From: Flavobacterium sp. SH_e
Lineage (GTDB): Bacteria; Bacteroidota; Bacteroidia; Flavobacteriales; Flavobacteriaceae
Direction: 5' to 3'
DNA: 64,000 nucleotides
NCBI RefSeq assembly: GCF_025717045.1
Contig: NZ_JAOVZN010000002.1
Location: 178,028 to 242,027, forward strand
Shown here: positions 31,999 through 41,005 of the stretch, piece after piece
Layout: each line of letters opens with the position of its first letter
How positions within the stretch are numbered: position 1 is the stretch's first letter
Made by a program: the position numbers and the translations under genes
The notes under the pieces: generated by a model
The model's database searches: none
Told to the model about the DNA's origin: nothing
What the model saw: only the letters and a program-made list of their open reading frames with translations

Positions 31999-32505
31999 AT
32001 GAAGAAGAGTATTTTTATATGCGTGATTGCCGCTATGTTTTTTGCGTGTAAATCGGCTTCGTCAACATCAGCTTCGTCATCTGAGGCTACAACACTTTCA
32101 ACAAAACTTGACAAATCGACTCAAGTAGCGTTAAAAGGAAATTGGGTACTTACTAATGTTTCTTATCCAGGTTCTGATTATATCAAAGTAAATTCATTTG
32201 ATCTTGCAGATTCAAAATGTTTTATTGGAAGTAACTGGAGCTTTATTTCTAATAATAATAAGGGAACAATGGCTTTGACTTCTCCAAGTTGTACTGCATT
32301 TTCTTCTCCAATTGTATGGAGTATTAACAACCAAGGTTTGTTTGTGCTGAAAATTCTTAATGCAGGCGAAAAAGCGAAGAAAGTAAGAGATGGTTATTTG
32401 CTTAAAGTTGCAGGGGTGAGCGAAAGTTCATTTCAGTTAATTGATAACATCAATGTTGGAGGTCAGGTAAAAGATGTAGTTTATCAATTCCAAAGAGCTA
32501 ATTAA
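31999..32505 (+). CDS. Lipocalin-like lipoprotein
   Basis: 168 residues from MKKSIFICVIAAMFFAC; a TTG three codons upstream is not needed. Acylated Cys at 17, followed by a Ser/Thr-rich linker (to about 40). The mature GNWVLTNVSYPGSDYIKVNSFDLADSKCFIGSNW and later YLLKVAGVSESSFQLID look like a lipocalin-type barrel found in flavobacterial lipoproteins. No ligand is known. It lies 19 nt upstream of the OmpA-family gene on the same strand, so both are probably anchored at the outer membrane and coexpressed. Confidence 0.7.
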   Translation: MKKSIFICVIAAMFFACKSASSTSASSSEATTLSTKLDKSTQVALKGNWVLTNVSYPGSDYIKVNSFDLADSKCFIGSNWSFISNNNKGTMALTSPSCTAFSSPIVWSINNQGLFVLKILNAGEKAKKVRDGYLLKVAGVSESSFQLIDNINVGGQVKDVVYQFQRAN

Positions 32506-32524
32506 TATTTTAAAGATATAGAAA

Positions 32525-33220
32525 ATGAGAAAGATAACAGTTTTAGGTTTAAGCAGTTTAATGGTGATAGCGAGTTTTTTTACAAGCTGTGATTCAGTAA
32601 AAAATGCAAATAACACACAGAAAGGAGCCGGAATTGGAGCAGTTGCAGGTGGTGTAATTGGTGGTATTTTGGGTAACAATTTAGGAAAAGGTGGAAACGC
32701 TGCATTGGGAGCTGCAATTGGAGCTGCTGTGGGTGGTGGAACTGGAGCCTTGATTGGAAACAAAATGGACAAACAGGCTCGTGAAATCGACCAAGCTTTG
32801 CCAGGTGCTTCTGTAGAAAGAGTTGGAGAAGGTATTCACTTGACTTTAAATGAAAACTCAGTTCGTTTTGATACTAACAAATCAACTTTAACGTCTACTG
32901 CAAAAGCTAACTTAGATAAATTAGTTCCTGTATTTAATGAATATGGAGATACAGATATTCAAATTTTTGGTTACACTGATAGTACAGGAAAACCAGAATA
33001 TAACTTAACACTTTCAGGACAAAGAGCTGCATCTGTACAAGCTTATTTAGTTTCAAAAGGATTAAAATCAAGTCGTTTCAAAACTTCAGGTTTAGGAATT
33101 GCAGATCCAATTGCAACAAATGATACTCCAGAAGGTAGAGCTCAAAACCGTCGTGTTGAATTCTCAATTACAGCAAATGACAAAATGGTAAATGACGCTA
33201 AAGCGGAAGCTGGAAAATAA
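32525..33220 (+). CDS. OmpA-family lipoprotein with glycine-zipper domain
   Basis: 231 residues. Acylated Cys at 22 (lipobox FFTSC). Residues about 33-80 form a glycine-zipper segment (GAGIGAVAGGVIGGILG and GAALGAAIG-like), possibly membrane-inserting. Residues about 100-220 are the OmpA C-terminal peptidoglycan-binding domain, with IFGYTDSTGKPEYN (binding Asp) and RAQNRRVEFSI (binding Arg). It resembles the YiaD/OmpA-like lipoproteins that link outer membrane to wall. Cotranscribed with the lipocalin-like gene and terminated by a hairpin. Confidence 0.9.
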   Translation: MRKITVLGLSSLMVIASFFTSCDSVKNANNTQKGAGIGAVAGGVIGGILGNNLGKGGNAALGAAIGAAVGGGTGALIGNKMDKQAREIDQALPGASVERVGEGIHLTLNENSVRFDTNKSTLTSTAKANLDKLVPVFNEYGDTDIQIFGYTDSTGKPEYNLTLSGQRAASVQAYLVSKGLKSSRFKTSGLGIADPIATNDTPEGRAQNRRVEFSITANDKMVNDAKAEAGK

Positions 33221-33241
33221 TTTCAAAACAAAATAAAATAT

Positions 33242-33277
33242 AAAAAAAGCTGTTTCATAATTGAAGCAGCTTTTTTT
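33242..33277 (+). terminator. Terminator of the OmpA-family gene
   Basis: A 15-bp stem (33242-33256 with 33263-33277, core AAGCTG/CAGCTT, one G-U) followed by T residues. Confidence 0.8.
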
Positions 33278-33310
33278 GTTATTCGATTCCAGGACAATAT
33301 CCCATATAAA

Positions 33311-33408
33311 CTACTTCATATATATTGTGTCTAATTTTTTAAACTATCAAAATTTTGACTGTAAGTATAAAATGATAGAAATAGAATTATAAAAAAGATA
33401 TTTCTCAT
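33311..33408 (-). pseudogene. Third, truncated copy of the small exported protein
   Basis: Reads MRNIFFIILFLSFYTYSQ then NFDSLK before a stop. The signal peptide and the NFDSLKK...LDTIYM block align with the intact paralogue at 33888-34337. Its poly-A tract (T6 on the plus strand, 33335-33340) is one base short: with seven A the frame would continue LDTIY as in the other copies. Homology ends after about 33 codons, so this is a 5' remnant. It starts 12 nt after the stop of copy 2, with the same spacing and orientation as the other copies. Confidence 0.7.
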
Positions 33409-33420
33409 TTGATTTTATAA

Positions 33421-33877
33421 TTATTCTTTATAACTACAAGAATTAATGTGCATAACCTTATAAATTGTGTATTTTTTATTTCTTTTTTCAGAGAGATCAA
33501 TTATATAATAAGTTTTAATTCTTGTAAATAACTCGCATTGAATATCTTGATAATTAAATCTTTTTAAGTTGTTAATCGGAACTGTTTTTTTTCTAACTTT
33601 TCTTAAATACAGTTTGTCTACAATTTTGAAGTCTAAAGCTCTATTGGAAGTTTTTTTAAGCTCAAAATCAAAATAATGTGCATCTTTTTTTTTGTAATTA
33701 AAAATATAACTTCTGTTTTTAAATCCATCTTTTTCTTCAGGGTAATCAATTTTAAGGTTATACTTTCCCTTTTGAAAAGGAATGTAAATTGTATCTAATT
33801 TTTTTTATATAATCAAAATCTTGCGAATATGTGATTTTTGATAGTAAAATTGTAATTATAATAAGTATGTGCTTCAT
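33421..33877 (-). pseudogene. Second copy of the small exported protein, frameshifted in a poly-A tract
   Basis: Starts MKHILIIITILLSKITYSQ and aligns over its whole length (about 150 codons) with the intact paralogue at 33888-34337: YIKK.LDTIYIPFQKGKY, IDYPEEKDGFKNRSY, FNYQDIQCEL, YYIIDLSEKRNKKY. The frame breaks only at an A8 tract (T8 on the plus strand, 33799-33806) where the intact copy has A7. Deleting one A restores an uninterrupted frame to the TAA at 33423-33421. It is therefore a recent pseudogene, a phase-off contingency gene, or a sequencing error. It lies 10 nt after the intact copy. Confidence 0.8.
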
Positions 33878-33887
33878 AATAAGGTTT

Positions 33888-34337
33888 CTATTCCTTAGTA
33901 TAACATAAATTAATAGATATCACTCTGTATAGCATTACATTTTTATTTTTCTTTTCTGAATAATCAATAATATAGATTGTTTTTAACTGATTAAGAATTT
34001 CACAAGAAACATCTTGATAGTCAAACTTATTTAAGGCATCTATTTTAATTGTTTTTCTTTTATGTTTTCTTAAAAATGATTTATTAACGACGGTATTGTC
34101 TGATGTTCTATTCTTGTCAATTTCAAAGCGGAAAGGTTGAATTTCTTTTTTCTTAACATTGAAAAAGTATCCTTTATTCTTAAATCCGTTTTTTTCTTCA
34201 GGATATTCAATTTTCATATTGTGCTTTCCTTTTTTAAAAGAGATGTAGATAGTATCCAGTTTTTTTAAATATTCATAGTTTTGTGAATATATATTATTTG
34301 TTAAGAATATAAAAAATATTATTTTTATGTATTTCAT
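33888..34337 (-). CDS. Small exported protein of unknown function, intact copy
   Basis: 149 residues with a signal peptide (1-19, MKYIKIIFFIFLTNNIYSQ), so periplasmic or secreted. The mature part is very basic and Lys/Asn/Ile-rich, with EYLKKLDTIYISFKKG, IEYPEEKNGFKNKGYFF and FDYQDVSCEIL. It matches no family I know. The A7 tract (T7 on the plus strand, 34260-34266) keeps this copy in frame. It starts 12 nt after the HExxH lipoprotein and is followed by two paralogues, each off by one base at the same tract. Its position suggests an exported partner, such as an inhibitor or immunity protein, of the metalloprotease-like protein; this is inference. Confidence 0.65.
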   Translation of the reverse strand: MKYIKIIFFIFLTNNIYSQNYEYLKKLDTIYISFKKGKHNMKIEYPEEKNGFKNKGYFFNVKKKEIQPFRFEIDKNRTSDNTVVNKSFLRKHKRKTIKIDALNKFDYQDVSCEILNQLKTIYIIDYSEKKNKNVMLYRVISINLCYTKE

Positions 34338-34349
34338 AGTAAATCAAAT

Positions 34350-36005
34350 TTAGTTTTGTAAATCATCGTGACCATATTTTATATAGTTTCCTAATAAATT
34401 CCAATGATCTGAACCTACAGCAAAATCTACTTTGAAGCAAGTGGCTTCGTCTAAACCGCTTAAAGAGAGGTATTTGTAATATTCGTCCCAATTCCAAGGA
34501 GTTGAAGTCAAAGGTAATATAGTGGGATGCATTGTTCTTTCCTGCACTTTAGTTCTCCCTGTTTGAGTAGTAACTGAATCTCTAATTTCGGATAATACCT
34601 TTTGCATAGTAGGAATCATTTTGGCATACATAAAATCATGTTGCTCATTAGCTGTTGGATACATTGTGTTTAAGATTTTTATAAATTCTGCACCAATAGT
34701 TGGATTTTTCGCTTTTACAAAAAGATAGGCATGTATACATTCATGTAAAATGGTCTTTGCATTTTCTATATTGGTTTGGCTCATTGTAGTTCCTGCAATC
34801 AATATTTGTTTACTTATTTTTATTGTAATCGCTTTTGTTATAGGATCCTCACTTGTCGTTGCATGAACCTCTTTTTTTGAAGGATCATTGTTTTCATAAA
34901 CGTGATCATTGACCTCAAAAGTGACATTGAATTTCTTATTATCATCAAATATATCCAAAAACAACTTTTTAAATTCAGGAGAATCTGTCAGATTTTTGTA
35001 GATCTCATTGAATTTTTTATTTTCAGGTAAATTTATATTATTAAAAATAGCACTTAAGTTTACATCCAAAGGCGACTTTTGCGAATATATAAAATTTTGT
35101 ATAGCATTATTAAGCTGTTTTACTAAAGTAAATTGTTGATCCTCAATACGGTATAGCATTTGTAGTGTAAAAGCTTTATTTGCAGGAGTAAAACCTTGAT
35201 TGTTCAAGAAATCGATTAATGCTTTACTATAATTGTAATTGTTTACTATGGTATGTTTTTCTAAAGCTGAAAATTCATAATCAGGTTTAAACATTTTTTG
35301 TAGTGCTAAAAAAATTCCCTCCCCTGTTTTAAGATAAGATGTTCCTCCACCTGAACCTCCTGTCCAGCTAGATTTAGTTGCAGATGTTGTAGGGCTTGGG
35401 GTCGGATCACTATATCCATCTCCAGAACACCCACAGCTCGTAAAAACATTTGGATGGGTACACCCACCATCTGCATGTGTAGCACAACAGGTGCAATCAC
35501 TATATACGGTTACACAATAACAGTCAATTCGGGCTGTTTTACTTGGAGTATAATTTGGTTGATGTGCATGAAATGGAGAGGCATAATATCTTATAGTTCC
35601 ATCATCCATGCCTTCGATAGTCACTAATTTTATATCAACATTTGTATCCGTTATTTCTACAGATAAATTATTTAAAATATTAGAGCGCTTTTCAGAAGTT
35701 ATGTATAACGGAATACTATAAGCGGCTTCATTTTTGTCATTTTTGATAGCGACTATATTTTTATCATCAAAATAATAATCTGTGCTTCCAGAGTTTGTCT
35801 TAAGATTAGAAACAGGATTGTTTTCAATAAAGAGTGCCAATTCTGAATCTCTATTTTTTAATTTTTCAAGTAATTCATTTAAGGTTACTTTTTCAGAATA
35901 AGTTGAACTTTTAGGACTGGACTGGTTTCCTATTTCTTCATTTACTCCACAAGAATTAATTATCAACGTAATGGTGATTAAGAAATAAATTTTTAGGCGT
36001 TTCAT
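34350..36005 (-). CDS. Cysteine-rich HExxH metalloprotease-like lipoprotein
   Basis: 551 residues. Lipobox LIINSC, acylated Cys at 19. A first region (about 40-140) is beta-rich. A knot of eight Cys lies at 162-193 (CYC, CTCC, GGC, CGC), followed by a Ser/Thr/Gly linker (about 200-225), a helical domain (about 230-350) and a C-terminal domain with HECIHAYLF (HExxH at 421-425) and EQHDFM (E454, H456). The HExxH...(E/Q)H pattern is seen at the C-termini of predicted zincin-like toxin or effector domains in Bacteroidetes. No exact family is claimed. The gene heads an operon with three paralogous small exported proteins and looks like a recently acquired unit. Confidence 0.65.
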   Translation of the reverse strand: MKRLKIYFLITITLIINSCGVNEEIGNQSSPKSSTYSEKVTLNELLEKLKNRDSELALFIENNPVSNLKTNSGSTDYYFDDKNIVAIKNDKNEAAYSIPLYITSEKRSNILNNLSVEITDTNVDIKLVTIEGMDDGTIRYYASPFHAHQPNYTPSKTARIDCYCVTVYSDCTCCATHADGGCTHPNVFTSCGCSGDGYSDPTPSPTTSATKSSWTGGSGGGTSYLKTGEGIFLALQKMFKPDYEFSALEKHTIVNNYNYSKALIDFLNNQGFTPANKAFTLQMLYRIEDQQFTLVKQLNNAIQNFIYSQKSPLDVNLSAIFNNINLPENKKFNEIYKNLTDSPEFKKLFLDIFDDNKKFNVTFEVNDHVYENNDPSKKEVHATTSEDPITKAITIKISKQILIAGTTMSQTNIENAKTILHECIHAYLFVKAKNPTIGAEFIKILNTMYPTANEQHDFMYAKMIPTMQKVLSEIRDSVTTQTGRTKVQERTMHPTILPLTSTPWNWDEYYKYLSLSGLDEATCFKVDFAVGSDHWNLLGNYIKYGHDDLQN

Positions 36006-36243
36006 TTTTTTATTTTGGTGTTAGAGAGGCGAATTTAGGTAAAAAAAGGATTACAAATAATTAATTAGTAGTATTTTTTGTATTTTATTGGTTTTTACTT
36101 AATTAGAACTATGAACATTTAACGAGGGCAATAGCATGATCTTTTTTTTCGTTTATAAAACACATTGTTGCTCCTAAGTAAAATATTAATTTTAGGTTAT
36201 TCCAATAAATAATTTAATTTCAATAATAATCTGATTTTATTTT

Positions 36244-36275
36244 TTTGACATTAGAAATTAAACATTGTAAATTTG
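36244..36275 (+). promoter_or_regulatory. Promoter of the orphan ABC ATPase
   Basis: TTTG at 36244-36247, a 20-nt spacer and TAAATTTG at 36268-36275. The in-frame TTG at 36273 overlaps the -7 box, so the ATG at 36294 must be the start. Confidence 0.65.
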
Positions 36276-36293
36276 ACCTCTCAATTACAACTC

Positions 36294-37244
36294 ATGCTTG
36301 ACATTCAAAATATCTCTTTTACGTATACTGATAGCCCCGTTATAAAAAACATCTCTTTTTCTATTGAAAAGGGTCAGAACATTGCGATTATTGGTGAGAG
36401 TGGCTGCGGAAAAAGTACGCTGCTTAAACTTATATATGGTCTGTATGATCTAGATGAGGGAAATATTTTTTATGGGGATAAACCTATTTTAGGGCCAAAA
36501 TTTAATTTGATTCCTGGAATGCCTTATATGAAATATCTGGCGCAGGATTTTGATTTGTCTCCGTATGAAACTGTTGCAGAGAACGTAGGTAAGTTTCTTT
36601 CGAATGGTTTTGCAAACATGAAAAAACTTCGTGTTCAGGAATTGCTTGAGATGGTAGAAATGGATCAGTTTGCTAATACCAAAACAAAATTTTTAAGTGG
36701 AGGACAGCAGCAGCGAGTTGCTTTGGTTCGAGTTTTAGCTTTAGAGCCAGAAGTAATTTTGTTGGATGAACCATTTAGTCAGATTGATGCTTTTAGAAAA
36801 AATGCGCTTCGCCGTAATTTATTCCGTTACTTAAAGCAAAAAGAAATTACCTGTATTATTGCAACGCATGACAGCACTGATGCTTTGTCTTTTGCAGATC
36901 AGGCGATTGTAATGAAAAATGGAGAAGTAGTCGTTAAAGACGATCCGTCAAAAATATATGAAGATCCAAAAATAAAATATGTTGCTTCGTTATTTGGAGA
37001 AGTAAATGAGATTCCAACTCATTTGTTATTGCCTTACGAAGATGAAACACACAAAACATTGGTTTATCCCCATCAGTTTAAAATGGTTTCAGAATCGAAA
37101 TTAATGGTAAAAATTAGAAGAACATATTTTAGAGGAGGCCATTATTTAATCGAGACGGTTCACAAGAGGCAATTGATTTTCTTTGAAAGTGAAATAGATC
37201 TGCCGTTGGAACAAGAAGTTTTTCTAGCATTAAATTATTTATAA
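36294..37244 (+). CDS. ABC transporter ATP-binding protein without adjacent permease
   Basis: 316 residues from MLDIQNISFTYTDS. Walker A GESGCGKST, Q-loop MKYLAQDFDLSPYETVAENV, ABC signature LSGGQQQRVALVRVL, Walker B VILLDEPFSQID and switch His in IATHDS are all intact. The C-terminal 90 residues (after SLFGEVNEIP) form a TOBE-like beta domain of the kind found in importers of sugars, polyamines or metals. No permease or binding protein gene lies within several kb, so the partner is unknown. The promoter is unusually clear, with a leader of only about 12 nt. Confidence 0.85.
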   Translation: MLDIQNISFTYTDSPVIKNISFSIEKGQNIAIIGESGCGKSTLLKLIYGLYDLDEGNIFYGDKPILGPKFNLIPGMPYMKYLAQDFDLSPYETVAENVGKFLSNGFANMKKLRVQELLEMVEMDQFANTKTKFLSGGQQQRVALVRVLALEPEVILLDEPFSQIDAFRKNALRRNLFRYLKQKEITCIIATHDSTDALSFADQAIVMKNGEVVVKDDPSKIYEDPKIKYVASLFGEVNEIPTHLLLPYEDETHKTLVYPHQFKMVSESKLMVKIRRTYFRGGHYLIETVHKRQLIFFESEIDLPLEQEVFLALNYL

Positions 37245-37282
37245 AAAAGAAACCCGATAGAATTACTATCGGGTTTCTTTTT
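37244..37282. terminator. Bidirectional terminator
   Basis: A perfect 17-bp stem (37244-37260 with 37266-37282, core GAAACCCGATAG), 5-nt loop, T/A tails on both strands, between convergent genes. Confidence 0.9.
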
Positions 37283-37296
37283 ATTGTTTAATGAAA

Positions 37297-39708
37297 TTAA
37301 TTCTTAAGATATTTTTCTAAAAACTGATCTTGTTCCCATAGTAAATGAAGAATGTTTTCTTTGGCAACATAACTATGCGATTCTTTTGGAAGAATAACCA
37401 TTCTTGCTGGCGCTCCCAATCCTTTTAATGCTTGGAAATATCTTTCTGTTTGCAAAGTAAAGGTTCCAGGATTATTGTCTGCTTCTCCATGAACCAATAA
37501 AATTGGAGTTTTCATTTTTTCAGCATTCATAAAAGGCGACATTGTATTGTAAACTTCTGGAGCTTCCCAATAATTTCTTTGCTCAGACTGGAATCCAAAT
37601 GGAGTTAAAGTTCTGTTGTAAGCACCACTTCTTGCAATTCCGCAGGCAAAAAGGTCTGAATGCGTTAATAAATTAGCCGTCATAAATGCTCCATAAGAGT
37701 GTCCTCCAACAGCCACTTTTTTACGATTAATGTATCCTAAAGCATCAACTGCATCGATCGCAGCCGCGGCATTATCAACTAACTGTGAAATAAAGTTGTC
37801 GTTTGGTTCTGTAGTTCCTTCGCCAATAATTGGAAAAGCTGCATCGTCTAAAACCACATATCCTTTTGTAACCCAATACACAAAAGATCCATAATAAGGA
37901 AATGTAAATTCATTTGAATTTTGAGTCGATTGCGATGCGCTATTTCTGTCTTTATATTCTGCTGGATAAGCCCAGATCAATAGCGGCAATTTTTCTTTTT
38001 TAGTTTTATCATAACCCGCAGGAAGGTATAAAGTCCCTGAAAGCTCCAATCCGTCCTTACGTTTGTATTTAATAACTTCTTTGCTTACGTTTTTAATGCT
38101 TTCAAACGGATTTTTGAAATCAGTTATAGCGGTTAAACTGTTTTGTTTTTTAATGTTTCTGAAGAAATAATTCGGATATTCTGTTTTAGATTGAATTTGA
38201 ACCAAGACTTTTCCGGTTTTAAAATCTTCAATTTCTAAAATATCCTCTTTTTTATCTTTATATGGAGAAGTATATATGCGTTTTGATTTCAAAGTTTCAA
38301 CATTGAATTCATCCACAAAAGGGAATTGTCCATCTTTAGTATAACCTTCGCCAATTCTATAGAGATTATTTTTTTCGATAGCTAAAACATACTTATTGTA
38401 AGCATTTTTTCTTGTTTCGAAAACTCCAGGATCCGAATAAACATCTTGCGAATTTCTATCTGTAATCAATTTTGGCTGCTGACTTGGATTTGATGGATTA
38501 ATCAAAAAAGTTTTAGTGCTTCTAGTGTCATACCATTCTTCTGAAAGTATGGCTAAATTGTCATTTCCCCAAGTGATTTCAGAGAAACGTTGTGGTGTTT
38601 TTACTAATGAAGTAGCTTCTTTATCGAAAGGCGCATCCCAAAGGAAAACTTCATCTCTAAAGTCAACTTTTTTAGCAGGATCTCCTTCATCTAAAGCCAC
38701 AACATAAGATAATGTTGAAGGTTTGTCCTTTCTCCAGTCCATTTCTCTTTTTCCTTTTCGAACAGCCATAAAACCTTTTGGCGTAATTTCGTTTAACGGA
38801 ACATCATTTACCAATTTAATTTCTTTTCCACTTAAATTATAAACATAGGTTTTAGAAGGAAATTTGTAAAAAGGAACGATATAAGAAAATGGTTTTTGAA
38901 TTGTAGTCAGCATAATGTAATTACCGTCTGGAGATATGTCTTCTCCATAATACATCGCTGCTTCTTTAAATAAAACAGCATCACCATTTAATTTTACTTT
39001 GTATAATTCAGAAGTTATGCTGTTTTCGAAATTTGCTTCGTCATTTTTATTTTTCAGCATATCAGGATAAGTTCTGTTTTGAGATTTTTCTCCTGAAGTG
39101 TTTGAAATAATTGGTCCGGTTGGTAAATCCTTTTTAGAATCTAAAAGTGGCTGTCTGTTTTTAGGAAGCATTTTTACTAAAATGGTTTCGTTATCTAAAA
39201 ACCAGTTAAACGGATTTCCAAGATTTGCATTTACTAAAGCCTCTGTTAGTTTTGTAGCTTGTGCTGTTGCTACATCTATAACCCAAAGCTCTACACCAGA
39301 ATTTGTAGTGTGAGAGAATAGGATTTTTTTGTCGTTTGGAGACCAAAGAATGTTTGATATTTTTGGATTACTAGGAAGGCCTTTCACTTGAATTTCTTCT
39401 TTTCCACTTACTTTTCTTAGTTTAAGATTGATAAAATAAGTTACTGTACTCGAAATATTAGTAACAGGATTAATTCTTAAACCAGCCAAACGAAGCTCGT
39501 CCTGATTTAAATCATCAAGCGTTTTATAGGTGTTGCGGTACTTTAAGAGCATATTCTCCTTTTTTGTATCCATCGATACTGAAGGAGCTCTTTCATAATC
39601 TGCCAAATCTAAAATAGATTTAGAAGGTTTTTGATAAGTTAGATTCTCTTGCGCAAAAGATAAAAAGCTTATATTTAAAAATAAAAAGAGTGTAACCTTT
39701 AATTTCAT
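37297..39708 (-). CDS. Exported S9 family (prolyl oligopeptidase-like) peptidase
   Basis: 803 residues with a signal peptide (about 1-19). The N-terminal beta-propeller (about 40-520) contains LWSPNDKKILFSH and related blades. The C-terminal alpha/beta hydrolase holds the triad in family context: S671 (GGHSYGAF), D744 (HGEADNNPGT) and H778 (KESHSYV). It belongs to the acylaminoacyl-peptidase/glutamyl-peptidase-like branch of S9, common in the periplasm of Bacteroidetes. Exact cleavage specificity cannot be told. It stands alone, convergent with the ABC ATPase gene. Confidence 0.88.
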   Translation of the reverse strand: MKLKVTLFLFLNISFLSFAQENLTYQKPSKSILDLADYERAPSVSMDTKKENMLLKYRNTYKTLDDLNQDELRLAGLRINPVTNISSTVTYFINLKLRKVSGKEEIQVKGLPSNPKISNILWSPNDKKILFSHTTNSGVELWVIDVATAQATKLTEALVNANLGNPFNWFLDNETILVKMLPKNRQPLLDSKKDLPTGPIISNTSGEKSQNRTYPDMLKNKNDEANFENSITSELYKVKLNGDAVLFKEAAMYYGEDISPDGNYIMLTTIQKPFSYIVPFYKFPSKTYVYNLSGKEIKLVNDVPLNEITPKGFMAVRKGKREMDWRKDKPSTLSYVVALDEGDPAKKVDFRDEVFLWDAPFDKEATSLVKTPQRFSEITWGNDNLAILSEEWYDTRSTKTFLINPSNPSQQPKLITDRNSQDVYSDPGVFETRKNAYNKYVLAIEKNNLYRIGEGYTKDGQFPFVDEFNVETLKSKRIYTSPYKDKKEDILEIEDFKTGKVLVQIQSKTEYPNYFFRNIKKQNSLTAITDFKNPFESIKNVSKEVIKYKRKDGLELSGTLYLPAGYDKTKKEKLPLLIWAYPAEYKDRNSASQSTQNSNEFTFPYYGSFVYWVTKGYVVLDDAAFPIIGEGTTEPNDNFISQLVDNAAAAIDAVDALGYINRKKVAVGGHSYGAFMTANLLTHSDLFACGIARSGAYNRTLTPFGFQSEQRNYWEAPEVYNTMSPFMNAEKMKTPILLVHGEADNNPGTFTLQTERYFQALKGLGAPARMVILPKESHSYVAKENILHLLWEQDQFLEKYLKN

Positions 39709-39930
39709 AGTCTGAATTTTATGGGTTTGTAAATGGTATTCAAAATGTTTGTCTAAGATACTTTTGTCTTGTTACATTTTGTGCCCGATTTTTAATTTTT
39801 TTCAGTGTTTGTGTCTGAAAATTGTCTTTTCAAGAAGTAAATGATCCTAAGGGAGTAGATAATTAAAATATATTAAATTGCTAATAACGAAAAAAATAGT
39901 ATTTTGTATGCGTATATTTTAAAGTATGCG

Positions 39931-39938
39931 TAAATTTG
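39931..39938 (+). promoter_or_regulatory. -7 promoter element of fabH
   Basis: TAAATTTG, an exact TAnnTTTG match, 32 nt before the fabH ATG. Confidence 0.5.
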
Positions 39939-39970
39939 CAATCCAATTTTTTAATAAATAATAATAGAAT

Positions 39971-40978
39971 ATGTATCATTCAAAAATAGCTGGTTTAGGA
40001 TATTATGTTCCTGCTAATGTGGTTACTAACGATGATTTGTCGAAGATAATGGATACCAATGACGAATGGATTCAGGAAAGAACCGGAATTCAGGAGCGAA
40101 GACACATTATTCGTGGAGAAGACACCACAACTTCAATGGGAGTGAAAGCAGCTAAAATCGCAATCGAGCGTTCTGGCGTTGCCAAAGAAGATATTGATTT
40201 TGTAGTTTTTGCTACATTAAGTCCAGATTATTATTTTCCAGGGCCAGGAGTTTTGGTTCAAAGAGATTTAGGGTTAAAAACAGTTGGAGCTTTAGATGTA
40301 AGAAATCAATGTTCTGGTTTTGTTTATGCACTTTCTGTTGCAGATCAATATATTAAAACTGGAATGTATAAGAATATTTTGGTGATTGGTTCTGAAGTTC
40401 ATTCAACGGGATTAGATATGACAACTCGCGGACGCGGAGTTTCGGTAATTTTTGGAGATGGAGCAGGAGCAGCGGTTTTAAGCCGTGAAGAAGATTTAAC
40501 AAAAGGGATTTTATCTACGCACTTGCATTCAGAAGGTGAGCATGCAGAAGAATTAGCTTTGCAAGCGCCAGGTATGGGGGCACGTTGGGTAACAGATATT
40601 ATTGCAGATAATGATCCAAATGACGAAAGTTATTATCCTTATATGAATGGACAATTTGTGTTTAAAAATGCAGTAGTTCGTTTTGCAGAAGTAATCAATG
40701 AAGGTTTGGAAGCAAACGGTCTTCAGGTTTCAGATATTGATATGTTGATTCCGCATCAGGCGAATTTGAGAATTTCGCAATTCATTCAAAATAAATTCAA
40801 ATTGACAGACGATCAAGTTCACAACAATATTCAGAAGTACGGAAATACTACGGCAGCATCTATTCCAATTGCTTTGACTGAAGCTTGGGAACAAGGAAAA
40901 ATCAAATCTGGAGATACTGTAGTTCTAGCAGCTTTCGGAAGTGGATTTACTTGGGCAAGTGCTATTATTAAATGGTAA
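39971..40978 (+). CDS. fabH: 3-oxoacyl-[acyl-carrier-protein] synthase III
   Basis: 335 residues, the normal length. The catalytic triad is C114 (RNQCSGFVYAL), H262 (LIPHQANLRI) and N292 (KYGNTTAAS), with the FabH-typical N-terminal GYYVPANVVTNDDL and WIQERTGIQERR. It condenses an acyl-CoA primer with malonyl-ACP to start fatty acid synthesis; flavobacteria use branched primers, so that substrate preference is plausible but not visible. This copy is not next to plsX or rpmF, the usual fab cluster position, so it may be a second fabH. Confidence 0.9.
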   Translation: MYHSKIAGLGYYVPANVVTNDDLSKIMDTNDEWIQERTGIQERRHIIRGEDTTTSMGVKAAKIAIERSGVAKEDIDFVVFATLSPDYYFPGPGVLVQRDLGLKTVGALDVRNQCSGFVYALSVADQYIKTGMYKNILVIGSEVHSTGLDMTTRGRGVSVIFGDGAGAAVLSREEDLTKGILSTHLHSEGEHAEELALQAPGMGARWVTDIIADNDPNDESYYPYMNGQFVFKNAVVRFAEVINEGLEANGLQVSDIDMLIPHQANLRISQFIQNKFKLTDDQVHNNIQKYGNTTAASIPIALTEAWEQGKIKSGDTVVLAAFGSGFTWASAIIKW

Positions 40979-41005
40979 AATAATCATCTTACATTATATT
41001 TTTTT

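Noticed and set aside
32437..32772. Minus-strand Pro/Ala-rich open frame opposite the OmpA-family gene
   Set aside because: Antisense shadow of the glycine-zipper repeats, which give Pro/Ala runs on the opposite strand.
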